Source: Corynebacterium suranareeae (lineage in GTDB: Bacteria > Actinomycetota > Actinomycetes > Mycobacteriales > Mycobacteriaceae). Taken from it: a DNA stretch of 64,000 bases. This document shows, piece after piece, positions 8,171 to 20,500 of the stretch (the stretch's first letter is position 1; every line of letters starts with the position of its first letter). The stretch lies in the NCBI RefSeq assembly GCF_002355155.1, contig NZ_AP017369.1, forward strand, positions 310,001-374,000, read 5' to 3'. The position numbers and the translations under genes were made by a program. The notes below the pieces were generated by a model, which searched no databases, was not told the origin of the DNA, and saw nothing but the letters and a program-made list of their open reading frames with translations.

Positions 8171-8293
8171 TTCACCACAACCGTGAGGCCTGGCCACAAA
8201 ATCGAACGAATTTTTGCATCAACCCGGCGCTTTGATATAAAAATCCACCACAAACATGTGGTCATGCCACAAGAATCGAACTATTTTTTGCAT
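8171..8293. repeat. Imperfect ~72-bp tandem duplication
   Basis: Two copies of a module with consensus CACCACAA...GCCACAA-AATCGAAC-A-TTTTTGCAT occupy 8171-8219 and 8243-8293. The phrase GAAACCTG-GTG occurs before the first copy (8142) and after the second, implying a period of about 72. The stretch is non-coding and ends about 60 bases from the 3' end of the PAS gene. Confidence 0.55.
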
Positions 8294-8353
8294 TTGGAAA
8301 CCTGCGTGCCCCGCTACTATCAAAAAAGCCTCACCGCGCACCCAAAGATCCTC

Positions 8354-8791
8354 TTACTGACCCTCGATTTGGCGTTCCAGTTCCTTGATTCGGATCCGCA
8401 GGGACTTTTTCTCATCCCAATTGGCGGTGACATCACGAAGGAAAGCTGCAACGCCTTCAATTTTTCCTGAATCATCTTTCAAGATGGTGATGGAGAATTC
8501 CAAAGACATTTTTGAACCATCGGCACGAATGCCTGGAACGTTAAGTGGTTCGGAGCCGTAGCGGGTTTCGCCGGATTCCATGACGCGGTCCCATCCGTCC
8601 CAGTGTGCCTTGCGGTGTTTTTCGGGAATGATGATGTCGAGTGATTTTCCAAGGGCTTCGCCGGCTGCGTATCCGAAAAGTTTCTCGGATCCTCCATTCC
8701 AGAGTCTGATGATGCCATCGCGGGTGGCGTAAATGATTGCTTCTTCTGTTTCGGTGACAAGGCGGCTCGCGATGGTGTCAAAATCGACCAT
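8354..8791 (-). CDS. Stand-alone PAS-domain protein, 145 aa
   Basis: A single PAS domain (about residues 5-120): EEAIIYATRDGIIRLWNGGSEKLFGY and the following GKSLDIIIPEKHRKAHWDGW are typical, and the PAC-like LKDDSGKIEGVAAFLRDVT follows. A short charged helix (EKKSLRIRIKELERQIEG) ends the protein; it may be a coiled coil for dimerisation. No kinase, cyclase or DNA-binding domain is attached, so it must act through a partner or as a ligand/redox sensor. GAAAGAAGAG lies before the ATG. It is divergent from gltB. Confidence 0.85.
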   Translation of the reverse strand: MVDFDTIASRLVTETEEAIIYATRDGIIRLWNGGSEKLFGYAAGEALGKSLDIIIPEKHRKAHWDGWDRVMESGETRYGSEPLNVPGIRADGSKMSLEFSITILKDDSGKIEGVAAFLRDVTANWDEKKSLRIRIKELERQIEGQ

Positions 8792-8840
8792 TTTTCTCTT
8801 CTTTCATAGCGAAAAGTAGTGGGCTTCTTCCACCATATCC

Positions 8841-8856
8841 TGTGATGTGTAACACA
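8841..8856. promoter_or_regulatory. Candidate GlxR site upstream of gltB
   Basis: TGTGATGTGTAACACA matches the TGTGA-N6-TCACA dyad with one mismatch and lies about 140 bases before gltB and 50 bases before the divergent PAS gene. Motif match only. Confidence 0.4.
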
Positions 8857-8927
8857 GGAGCGTTATCTGACCTCCCGTTTTCCTATTGGTTGATCGAAAA
8901 TAACTCTTTTGTCACTTGCGCTGCAGG

Positions 8928-8968
8928 TAGTATGCCTGATTTTCTTATTATCGAACGATTGATAGAAA
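8928..8968 (+). promoter_or_regulatory. gltB promoter region with candidate AmtR half-site
   Basis: A -10-like TAGTAT (8928-8933) is followed by ATCGAACGATTGATAGAAA (8950-8968). The reverse complement begins TTTCTATCAATCG, matching the left half of the AmtR consensus (TTTCTAT-N6-ATAGA). gltBD is a known target of the nitrogen regulator AmtR in C. glutamicum; the exact binding site is inferred. Confidence 0.45.
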
Positions 8969-8992
8969 CAGGATTTAAGTGAGGTATCCCGC

Positions 8993-11900
8993 ATGAAACC
9001 ACAAGGACTCTACAACCCTGCGCATGAACATGACGCCTGCGGTGTGGCGTTTATTGCGGATATCCACGGTCGCCCGAGTCGCAGCATTGTTGATCGCGCA
9101 CTAGAGGCGCTTCGCAATATTGATCACCGAGGTGCGGCCGGTGCAGAGAAGAACACTGGCGATGGTGCGGGTATCCTCATGCAGATTCCGGACAGCTTCT
9201 ACCGTGAAGTATCTGGCATTGAGCTACCTGAGGCAGGGAAGTATGCCACGGGTATTGCTTTCCTTCCTCGTGGTCGCATGGCTATGTTGGATGCTCAAAA
9301 AGAGATTGAACGCATCGCAAAGCAAGAAGGTGCGGATGTTCTTGGTTGGCGCATGGTTCCGTTTGATTCTCGCGATTTGGGGTCCATGGCTGAAGAAGCC
9401 ATGCCTAGTTTCGCGCAGATTTTCCTTACTGTGCCTGGAAAATCTGGTGAAGATCTAGACCGTGTGATGTTTTTTATCCGCAAGCGTTGCGAACGTGAAC
9501 TGGGTACCACCAATGGTCGAGATACGGTGTACTTTCCATCGCTGTCGTCACGCACAATCATTTACAAAGGCATGCTGACAACTTTGCAGCTTGAAGGCTT
9601 TTTTGAAGATTTGGGTGATGCGCGTCTGGAATCAGCGATCGCGATCGTGCACTCACGTTTCTCCACTAACACCTTCCCGAGCTGGCCGTTGGCACACCCA
9701 TATCGCTTTGTCGCTCACAACGGTGAGATCAATACTGTGCGCGGTAATGAAAACTGGATGCGCGCCCGCGAGGCGCTTATTAAAAGCAACAAACTGGGTA
9801 GCTTGAGCAGCGTGCTGCCTATCTGCACCCCGGAGGGCTCGGACACTGCGCGTTTCGACGAGGCCTTGGAGCTTTTGCACCTGGGCGGATACTCACTTCC
9901 GCACGCTGTTGCGATGATGATCCCGCAAGCTTGGGAACACAACAAGACGCTCAGCCCAAAGCTGCGTGATTTCTACGAATACCACTCCTGCTTGATGGAG
10001 CCATGGGATGGTCCAGCTGCGTTGGCGTTTACTGATGGTCGTTTCGTGGGTGCCGTGTTGGACCGTAATGGCCTGCGACCTGGTCGAATCACCATAGCTG
10101 ATTCGGGTTTGGTTGTGATGGCTTCTGAATCGGGTGTGTTGGACTTGAAGGAGGAGAGCGTCGTAAAGCGTACTCGCGTACAGCCTGGACGCATGTTCCT
10201 TGTTGATACGGCCGAGGGCCGGATCGTGGAAGACGAAGAAATCAAGCAGAAATTAAGCGAAGCGCAGCCATATGGCGAATGGATTCGTGATAATTTTGTG
10301 CACCTGGATCGTCTGCCTCAGACACGCTACAGCTACATGCCTCACTCGCGTGCTGTGTTGCGCCAGCGAGTTTTCGGAATCACCGAAGAAGATGTGGATT
10401 TGTTGCTGCTGCCGATGGCTCGTCAGGGCACAGAAGCAATTGGTTCCATGGGGTCAGATACTCCCATTGCGGCACTGTCTCAGCGTCCGCGCATGCTTTA
10501 TGATTTCTTCGCGCAGCGCTTTGCCCAAGTGACTAACCCACCTTTGGACTCCATTCGTGAAAAGCCAGTGACCAGCATGTATACGCTGTTGGGCGCGCAG
10601 TCTGATGTGTTGAATCCTGGTCCTGATGCTGCGCGACGCATCCGTTTGGAATCACCGATCATTGATAACCATGAGTTGGCCACGTTAATTAATGCCAATG
10701 CGCATGGTGAATGGGAATCCTTCGGTGCTGCTGTGATTTCTGGCCTGTACCCAGTAGCCCATCACGGCGCTGGCATGAAAGCTGCGATTGCACGTGTACG
10801 CCGTGAGGTTTCTGAAGCAATCCGCAATGGCAAGACGTTGATTGTGCTGTCGGATCGTGAATCCGATGAGCGCATGGCACCTATCCCTGCGCTGCTGCTG
10901 ACTTCCGCTGTGCATCAGTACTTGGTGCAGCAACGAACCCGCACCCAGTGCTCCCTGGTGGTGGAATCTGGCGATGCCCGCGAGGTTCATCACCTGGCGA
11001 TGCTCATTGGTTTTGGTGCAGATGCGATCAACCCGTACATGGCGTTTGAAACCATCGATGAGCTGCGCATGAAGGGTCAGTTGGATGATCTTTCTCTGGA
11101 TGAGGCATCCCGCAACTACATCAAGGCAGCCACCACTGGTGTGCTGAAGGTGATGTCCAAGATGGGTATCGCGACGGTGTCTTCGTACCGTGGCGCGCAG
11201 CTTGCCGATGTCACTGGTCTGCATCAAGATCTCCTGGACAACTATTTCGGAGGCATTGCTTCACCAATTTCCGGCATCGGACTGGATGAGGTTGCAGCTG
11301 ATGTGGAAGCTCGTCACCGCAGCGCCTTTTTGCCACGACCTGAAGAGCACGCTCACCGCGAATTGGATTTGGGTGGTGAATACAAGTGGCGTCGTGAAGG
11401 TGAATACCACCTGTTCAACCCAGAAACCATCTTCAAGCTACAGCACGCTACTCGTTCTGGCAGCTATGAGATTTTCAAGGATTACACTCGCAAGGTTGAT
11501 GATCAATCCACTCGCCTGGGTACCATTCGTGGTCTGTTTGAATTCAGCACGGATCGCAAGCCAATTCCAGTGTCTGAAGTGGAGCCGGTCAGTGAGATCG
11601 TGAAGCGTTTCTCTACTGGCGCGATGTCTTATGGCTCGATTTCCGCTGAAGCCCATGAGGTGTTGGCCATTGCCATGAACCGCCTGGGTGGCATGTCCAA
11701 CTCTGGTGAAGGTGGCGAGGACGCCCGCCGTTTTGATGTGGAACCCAACGGTGATTGGAAGCGTTCTGCCATTAAGCAGGTAGCCTCGGGTCGTTTCGGT
11801 GTGACCAGCCATTACCTAAACAACTGCACCGATATCCAGATCAAAATGGCGCAGGGTGCAAAGCCTGGTGAAGGTGGCCAGTTGCCACCAAACAAGGTTT

Positions 11901-13524
11901 ACCCATGGGTTGCTGAAGTTCGTATCACCACCCCAGGTGTTGGTTTGATTTCGCCTCCCCCACACCACGATATTTACTCCATTGAGGATCTAGCGCAGCT
12001 AATCCACGATCTGAAAAATGCCAACCCTCGCGCACGAATCCACGTGAAGCTGGTGGCAGAACAAGGTGTGGGCACCGTTGCTGCAGGTGTGTCCAAAGCA
12101 CACGCTGATGTGGTGTTAATTTCCGGCCACGATGGCGGAACGGGTGCATCGCCTTTGACGTCTCTGAAGCATGCTGGTGGTCCATGGGAGTTGGGCTTGG
12201 CTGAAACCCAGCAAACGTTGCTGCTCAACGGCCTGCGCGATCGTATTCGAGTGCAATGCGATGGTCAGCTAAAAACTGGTCGAGATGTGGTTATCGCAGC
12301 TCTGCTCGGTGCAGAAGAGTTCGGTTTTGCCACCGCACCGTTGGTGGTGGAAGGCTGCATCATGATGCGCGTGTGCCACCTGGATACCTGCCCGGTGGGT
12401 ATCGCTACCCAAAACCCAGATCTGCGTTCCAAGTTCACCGGCAAGGCTGAACACGTGGTTAACTTCTTTACCTTCATTGCTCAAGAAGTCCGCGAGTACT
12501 TGGCACAGCTTGGTTTCCGGTCTATCGATGAGGCCGTGGGACAAGCCCAGGTACTGCGTAAGCGTTCCGGAATTCCAGCTGATTCCCGTGCAGCACATCT
12601 AGATCTGAGCCCAATTTTCCACCGACCAGTTACTCCACACTTCCCAAGTCAGGATGTGCGGTGCACCAAAACCCAGGAACATAGCCTGGAAAAAGCCCTG
12701 GATAATGCGTTTATTGATAAGGCCTCAGACACGATCACGAAGGCCGCAGCAGGTGTGGAAACCAGCATTGTCATTGATAGCCCCATCAGCAACGTCAACC
12801 GTTCAGTTGGCACCATGCTGGGTTCCGCAGTCAGCCGAGTAGCTGGTGCTCAAGGTTTGCCAGATGGCACCATCACCTTGAACCTGGAAGGTTGCGCCGG
12901 TAACTCCTTCGGTGCGTTCATCCCACGAGGTATTTCCATCAACCTCACCGGCGATGCCAATGACTTTGTGGGCAAGGGACTATCTGGTGGAAAGATTGTG
13001 ATCAAGCCTTCCGCTCAGGCACCAAAACAGCTGAAGAACAATCCAAATATCATTGCCGGAAACGTGCTTGGCTACGGCGCAACCAGTGGTGAACTGTTCA
13101 TTCGAGGCCAGGTCGGCGAACGTTTCTGCGTCCGAAACTCTGGTGCCACCGCAGTTGTCGAAGGTATCGGAAATCACGGATGTGAATACATGACCGGTGG
13201 CCGCGTCCTGGTGTTGGGCCCGGTCGGTGAAAACTTCGGTGCTGGTATGTCTGGTGGCATTGCGTACCTGGCTAATTCCCCGGATCTAAACCAGAAGATC
13301 AACGGCGAATTGGTTGATGTTCTTCCACTGAGTGCTGACGATCTGACCTGGGCTGATGAGCTCATTGCTCGTCACCGCGAACTCACCGGATCCGACACCA
13401 AACTGCGCGCACAAGATTTGGTGAAAATCATGCCGCGCGATTTCCAAAAAGTACTCAACATCATTGAAACCGCCCACGCTGAGGGCCACGACCCAGCAAT
13501 CAAGATCATGGAGGCAGTGAGCTA

Positions 13525-13525
<1 letters not shown>
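8993..13525 (+). CDS. gltB: Glutamate synthase (NADPH) large subunit GltB, 1510 aa
   Basis: Transfers the amide nitrogen of glutamine to 2-oxoglutarate, giving two glutamates, together with GltD. The domains are full length. The N-terminal Ntn-type glutaminase has its nucleophile in HDACGVAF (Cys16 before propeptide removal). A central linker is followed by the FMN-binding synthase domain (about 860-1190, with [18 protein letters not shown] and [14 protein letters not shown]). The 3Fe-4S ligands lie in [15 protein letters not shown] (about Cys1122, 1128 and 1133), and the C-terminal glycine-rich beta-helix covers about 1270-1460. The stop overlaps the gltD ATG by one base, indicating coupling. 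Confidence 0.98.
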
Positions 13526-15045
<1,520 letters not shown>

Positions 15046-15059
15046 GCAGATGTGCTCTT

Positions 15060-15097
15060 AAAAAACCACTCGAGACTGCGGTTTCGAGTGGTTTTTT
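15060..15097 (+). terminator. gltBD terminator
   Basis: A perfect 12-bp stem AAAACCACTCGA / TCGAGTGGTTTT with a 10-nt loop and trailing Ts, starting 17 bases after the gltD stop. Confidence 0.9.
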
Positions 15098-15321
15098 ACA
15101 TTCAGAATTTAAAGAAATACTTCAAAACTATCTATATTTGTTATTTTTGAAGCGTACTAATGCCGAGTTTCAATTAGCCGCCGACCAAACTTAGGCCAAT
15201 CTCACTAGAAGATCATTTTGATTCTCTGACCAGTGCAGATTTTTGGCATAGGGGACAATTTCGGCACTAATGTGGCCCAACTCGGCAAACCCGATAACTG
15301 ATGAAATGAAAATACGCGTGA

Positions 15322-15590
15322 GCGTTTATCGCCTTGTTTAAAGCCTCGGGTTTTTCTGGGTGAGCTTTGGTATGCGCTCGACCTCGAAAACCTCTTAAAC
15401 GGGCTTCTGGGGAGGTATGACTTTTCAAGGTAACGGCTTGAATTTGAGAGCGACCAAACCAGGAGACCCAGAATCTTCAAAAACTTAAATGTTGGGTCTC
15501 TGTGTTTGGTATTGAGAGCGATACACCAAACCAGGAGACCCACAAACGTCGAAAAAGTGATTTCTGGGTCTCCTGGTTTGGTCTTATGCC
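15322..15590 (+). repeat. Intergenic two-hairpin element, copy B
   Basis: The head GCGTTTATCGC-cTTGTTTAA (15322-15341) is followed by hairpin 1 (arms 15453-15470 and 15493-15510, near-perfect) and hairpin 2 (arms 15525-15542 and 15565-15582, a perfect 18 bp, ACCAAACCAGGAGACCCA with its complement), each with a 22-nt loop. It ends in GGTCttATGCC. No coding frame explains it. Copy A at 1191-1447 shares head, order, GACCAA/TTGGTC arms and end. It could be a structured RNA, a mobile-repeat relict or a protein-binding array. Confidence 0.6.
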
Positions 15591-15660
15591 GTCGAGTGCA
15601 CGAACACCTAAATCCACACGGGTCAAACAGTTATTTCGGCACTAATTTTACCCAAGTCGG

Positions 15661-15796
15661 GTTTCACCACAGGATGTGCCGCTGGCTGTCTAGGAGGAGT
15701 GGTTTTGTGCATTCAAAATCAATAGGACATGCTTCAAAACTATCTATATTTGTTATTTTTGAAGCGTACTAATGCTGAATTTTAATTAACCGCCGA
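15661..15796. repeat. gltD 3' junction, direct-repeat copy 2
   Basis: Second copy of the gltD-tail/intergenic/ligase-tail junction. It keeps GTTTCACCACAGGATGTgCC at 15661 and CTTCAAAACTATC at 15732 but has lost the left arm of the terminator stem (offset falls from 648 to 612). Its far end overlaps the true last codons and stop of the ligase gene. Confidence 0.8.
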
Positions 15797-17273
15797 TGCT
15801 CCATGTGTGGACAGGTTCGCCGGTTTCTTGGTTTCGCAAATACTCTTGCAACATTGCTGCAAGACCGGCTTTTCGGGCATCGGAACCTGGCATGCTTCCG
15901 TGTGCTTCCAACTTGTTGAGAGTTCGCAGTTGCCACGTCGCACCGTTTTGCCGGGACTTTGCGCGTTCGGTGATGATACCCAGGTATTGGTCGATGAGGT
16001 CGTTATTTACATCGAGGCGTTCAAGGCCAATGCGGGCCTGTGGAATGAGATGTTCTTGGACTAAATCTGCGACGTTTACTTGACCAAGTGTCGGCCAGGT
16101 CATGCGGGCAAAAAGTCCTGAACGAGCACCGGATTGGAAGTTCTTTTCCGCATCGTTGAACTGGAGACGTGACCACACAGGCCGGTTTTCCTCTGCCAAG
16201 TATTTGACCAAACCGTAGTAGAAAGCGGCATCAGCCGTGATGTCGATGGGGGTTGGACCTGCAGGTAGAAGGCGGTTTTCCAAACGGAGGTGGGAGCGTT
16301 CTTCACCGGGAGCGTAGATGGGTCGATTCCAGCGCCACACCGTTCCGTTGTGCAGGTTGAGGTAGTGAAGGGCTGGGGATTTCCCCTTCATCATTGGTGT
16401 GCCGGAGAGTGCTCGCGATTCAGCGATGAGAGGGGAGAAGTAGCGGACGTTTTCTTCGAAAAGGTCGAAAACGCTGGTGATCCACCGTTCACCGAACCAT
16501 ACCCTGGGGCGGACACCTTGATTGACAAGTTCAGGGGTGCGGGTATCGATAGCTTGTTGGAAGACCGGAATGCGGCTTTCATGCCATACTCGACGGCCTA
16601 AAAACAGCGGGGAGTTGGCGGAAAGAGCTGCTTGAACACCAGCTATTGCTTGGGACGCGTTCCAGGCCGCCGCAAATTTATTGGGCGCTAATTGCAGGTG
16701 AAGCTGAATGGATGTGCAGGTTGATTCGGGGGCGATATCGGTGAAATCGTGGATGATTTGTTCACGGTCGGCAATGTTGATGTGCACTAATTCGCCGCGC
16801 GATTCCATCACCGCATTGCTCAGCGCACGGTAGCGGTTTTCCTGGGTCATCCAGGTAGAATTTTCGAGAAATTCCGGGGTGATGGTGGGCAGCGTTCCGA
16901 TCATCGCCACATTCACGTTCTCCGATGTGGCCGCAGCACGCACGCGCCCTAGGCGCGATGTGATGCCCTGCTCCAGGCGTCGTAAAGCATCGCCTTTAAC
17001 AGAGAGCGGCGGGTGGTTGAGCTCCACATTAAAGTTGCCGATCTCGGACTGGTACTCATCGTCCAAATGGGAAAGCACAGTGTGTCCTGCCAAAGCAGGC
17101 TGCATATGCTTATCGACGAGGTTGAGCTCCAACTCCAGCCCAATAGAACCTTGATCTTCAAAATCGGAATGCTGCAAATGCCGATCAAAAATCTCAAGGT
17201 CTTCCGTGAGCAACTGGCGATAACGCGTGCGTTGCTGCGGAGTGTATCTGTCAGTGCTTACTGATTCGCCCAT
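15786..17273 (-). CDS. Glutamate-cysteine ligase family (GCS2) protein, 495 aa
   Basis: An ATP-dependent carboxylate-amine ligase of the GCS2 family. GSIGLELELNLVD (about residues 43-55) carries the glutamate/metal-binding acidic residues, EIGNFNVELNHPPL follows at about 77-90, and the C-terminal half has LRLENRLLPAGPTPIDITADAAFYYGL. The length is normal for actinobacterial members. It would form a gamma-glutamyl peptide bond; whether cysteine is the acceptor here cannot be told. It converges on gltD, and its stop codon lies in the duplicated junction sequence. Confidence 0.85.
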   Translation of the reverse strand: MGESVSTDRYTPQQRTRYRQLLTEDLEIFDRHLQHSDFEDQGSIGLELELNLVDKHMQPALAGHTVLSHLDDEYQSEIGNFNVELNHPPLSVKGDALRRLEQGITSRLGRVRAAATSENVNVAMIGTLPTITPEFLENSTWMTQENRYRALSNAVMESRGELVHINIADREQIIHDFTDIAPESTCTSIQLHLQLAPNKFAAAWNASQAIAGVQAALSANSPLFLGRRVWHESRIPVFQQAIDTRTPELVNQGVRPRVWFGERWITSVFDLFEENVRYFSPLIAESRALSGTPMMKGKSPALHYLNLHNGTVWRWNRPIYAPGEERSHLRLENRLLPAGPTPIDITADAAFYYGLVKYLAEENRPVWSRLQFNDAEKNFQSGARSGLFARMTWPTLGQVNVADLVQEHLIPQARIGLERLDVNNDLIDQYLGIITERAKSRQNGATWQLRTLNKLEAHGSMPGSDARKAGLAAMLQEYLRNQETGEPVHTWSIGG

Positions 17274-17468
17274 AACTAGAGCAAACCATAAAAGATGGTG
17301 CTGGGTGTGGTTACTAGTCAGGAAATCGCAAAGCGATAAACCTGGGCTTCTAATTGAGTACGTGACCTGACTTTAGAAATATCCAGCTGGGACGGGGTTT
17401 TTATAATTCGACAAGAGCAGTACGCAGAGAGCTTAATACCTGCCCCAGCAGACTGCCTTAAACCACAA

Positions 17469-17505
17469 AAATGCGGCCACCCCTTAAAAGGGAGTAGCCG
17501 CATTC
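17469..17505 (-). terminator. Terminator after emb
   Basis: AATGCGGCcAC and GTaGCCGCATT arms close over a short AT loop about 35 bases beyond the emb stop (minus strand), followed by Ts on that strand. The rest of the 17274-17539 gap shows nothing further. Confidence 0.75.
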
Positions 17506-17539
17506 TTTCAAACTAAGATTTCTAAACCAAGAAAATCTC

Positions 17540-20500
17540 TTAGTCGTCTACCTTCATATGCCCTGGATTCCACAGTCCGGAACGTTGGATGGTTTCAAGG
17601 TTGATGTCAGCAACCTTAGGTGCATCGCCGTTGGAGTTGGTGCGCAGGGAGTAGCGTTCGATGGAACCCCAGTCGCGGCCCCAGTCGTTGCGGAGGTAGG
17701 AGGGGATTTCGTAGGCGTTGTTTACTGCTTCGGCAGTGCCCATGGATCCGCCGCCTGCCCAGTCTTGGAATGGGGAGAGGGTGGATTTTCCGCCGTGGTC
17801 TGGGGAGATTCGGTATTCAGGAATCTCGGTGACTCCGGCGTAGTGGTCGAAGGTGCGTTGGCATGGGAATTGCAGGCCAACTGCCCAGTCGAGGAGACCT
17901 GGGGCTTCGGATCCGATGACGTTGTTGAGCGAATCGAGGTTAGGTACTCGTGGTGGGGTGATGGCTACCCATTGGTCTTCGTCGAGGTTGACATCGGATG
18001 CGACGATGCGCACGGTGTTTGCTTCCTCTGGAAGTTGGTCGAGTGGGTAGCGGAGGTTACGCCAGGAAGGCTCGGGGCCGATGTCGTACATCATGGCTTC
18101 GCCGAGTTCTTCAACTGTGCCATCTTCGTTGAGGTGGCCGTATTCGAGCATGACGGATTGTCCGGATTGGTGGACGCCGTTGATGTCGTAGTGTTCGATG
18201 CGGCCAGCTGCCGATACCACGATGATGGGTGCCTCTTCGGTGGCTTCTGGGATTTCGTACCAGTCGGTGGTCAGGTGTGCTGGGTTTTGTGTGCCAGCTG
18301 ACCAGGAACCTACGACTGGGACTTGGGTGTAGTCCAGGTTGAATGGCAGTCGGGCATTGGAGCCGTTGATGCCTTCGGAGCCTCGGACACCGCCGGTGTT
18401 ACCGGTGGATTGTCCAGAAGATTCATCAGATCCGCCGGTTTCGGTGGAATCATCAGTGTTGGCGATTGCACCGACTTGAGAGAGGTTTGCTTGGTCCTGG
18501 CTGATGGAAGATGGGATTCCGGAGGCACTGAATCCGCGGATTTCATCGGATTCGAGCGATTCGCCCAGGCTGGAGTTGACTGGGGTGAGGAAGGAATCGT
18601 TGGAGTTAGTTTCCAACATCGCATCGGAGGCAAGACCGCAGGTTTCGCCCTTGAGTGCGCGGAGGTTGCCTAGCCCTACTGAGTAGGAAGGGTATTGATC
18701 AACAAACGCTTTGCCCATTGACGCGCAGGTGATGAAGACAACCAGGGCGGATACCACAGCGATGGGGGAGGCTTGGAGGCCTTTGAACTTGGAGGCGCGT
18801 TCACGCTTTGCAGCATCTTCGGCAGCAAGTTCACCCATGGAGTGGTGTGTTTCTGCTTGTGCGGTTTTTACGTCGCGGACAAACGATTGGATTACGCCGA
18901 TGACCAGCACAATCACAGAGATCACCAGCACCACGGTGGATGCTTCAATGCCCTTGAGCTGGATGGTTTTATCCCACCATGGCACGGCGTAACTGGAGGT
19001 GTACCAGAATCCGTTAACGCCAGCGAGTGCCAGCGCTAGCAGGAAGAGGAATGCGCCGATAGAGAAGGTGCGCATGCGTGGTGATTTCACCGCAACGTAT
19101 GACAGCCCAACAGCGGCCAGACCAGCAAGGGCGCCGGCAAGACCTGCGTAAACACCGAAGTGGTGGGTCCACTTGGTTGGGGTGAACATCATGAAGAAGA
19201 TCGTGCCAAAAATAACCAGCATCAAACGCAGGGACGGTCCCTTGGCAGCGCCTGGGATGCGGCCGTAGCGCAGGATCGCGGTGACCACAATAGCCAGGCA
19301 GGCACCGAGGATCAGCACCGCAAAGCGGCGGGTAAAGGAACCATCAACAGTTTGCTCCATGACAGTTTGGTAGCGCACATACTCGTGGTACCAGGTCAGC
19401 GCTGGGCCCTTCGCGGAGCGCACGCTGATGGATTCCAGGACGGTTGATAGAGTCTGATCGCCAAAAACAGCGATGAGAATTGCGGTTCCGGCCGCCAGGA
19501 ATGGTGACAGCATGGCTAGCGTTGCGCCAAAGATTTTGCTTGTCGACGCCCCCCTCGGCGCTCCCACTAGCGGCAAGCGCCTATAAAGAATGCGAATCAA
19601 CGACGACAAACTGACTAGCAGTGCTGCAACTGCCATCAAGCCAGTTGGGCCCGATGCTAGTGAAATAGTCGCGATGATGACACCAACAGCAGCTGGCAAC
19701 AACCTTGAGGTTGCAATCGCACGCTCGAAAGAAACCCATGCTAGAAGTGCACCCATGGCGATGATCGGTTCAGGTCGGGTGCCGTTGTTGTACGGCAACC
19801 AGAATGCCAGGAACACCATTGCTGCAGACCAGTGCGCAACGCGGCGTCCATCAACCAGTGGACCAAACCGTGGCATGACTTCGCGGGTGATCACAAACCA
19901 CATGATCAAGCCGGCCAGCAGTGCAGGGAGTCGAAGCCAAATTGATGATGTAGAAACGTAGGCCATCAGACCTAGCAAGTCATAATAAGGAGCACCGAAA
20001 GGTGATTCAGGGACACCAAACCAGCGGTAGTAGTTGGCCATATAGTCCGCATTGTGGGAGACCCTAGCCATGTTCATGATGAAGCCATCATCAGAAGTAT
20101 TGGCGCCAATGAAGTGCCAGAACACCAAAATGGCTACAACGACACCATCAAGTGGTTTGAACTTGTACCAGTTGGCAGGCAAGAAGCGGTGGGTTTTCCT
20201 GCCATCCAAAATATCCATGCGGTGCAGTGCCCACAGGGAGACCACCAAAGACGCCAGGCCGATGAACATGGCGGCGTACTTGATAAAGCTTGGCGAGGAC
20301 GTGAATCGGGAGTTGATTTCAATATCAACCCCAAGGCCCGCTGACTCCAGGGCGGAAGCGGTGGAGGGGTCGTCGATAAGCTCGCTGTAAACGCCGGTGA
20401 CCTGGGGCCGCTCGTCGCCTTCGGTCTCACCGGCAAATGAGGTGCCGGAGATTTCCGCGGTGGTGGTTTCCTCGGTGGAGGAAATCTCTAGGATGGCATC

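Noticed and set aside
15205..15543. 112-codon minus-strand frame in the gltD-ligase spacer
   Set aside because: It runs across hairpin arms and duplicated non-coding sequence and has no start signal or domain.
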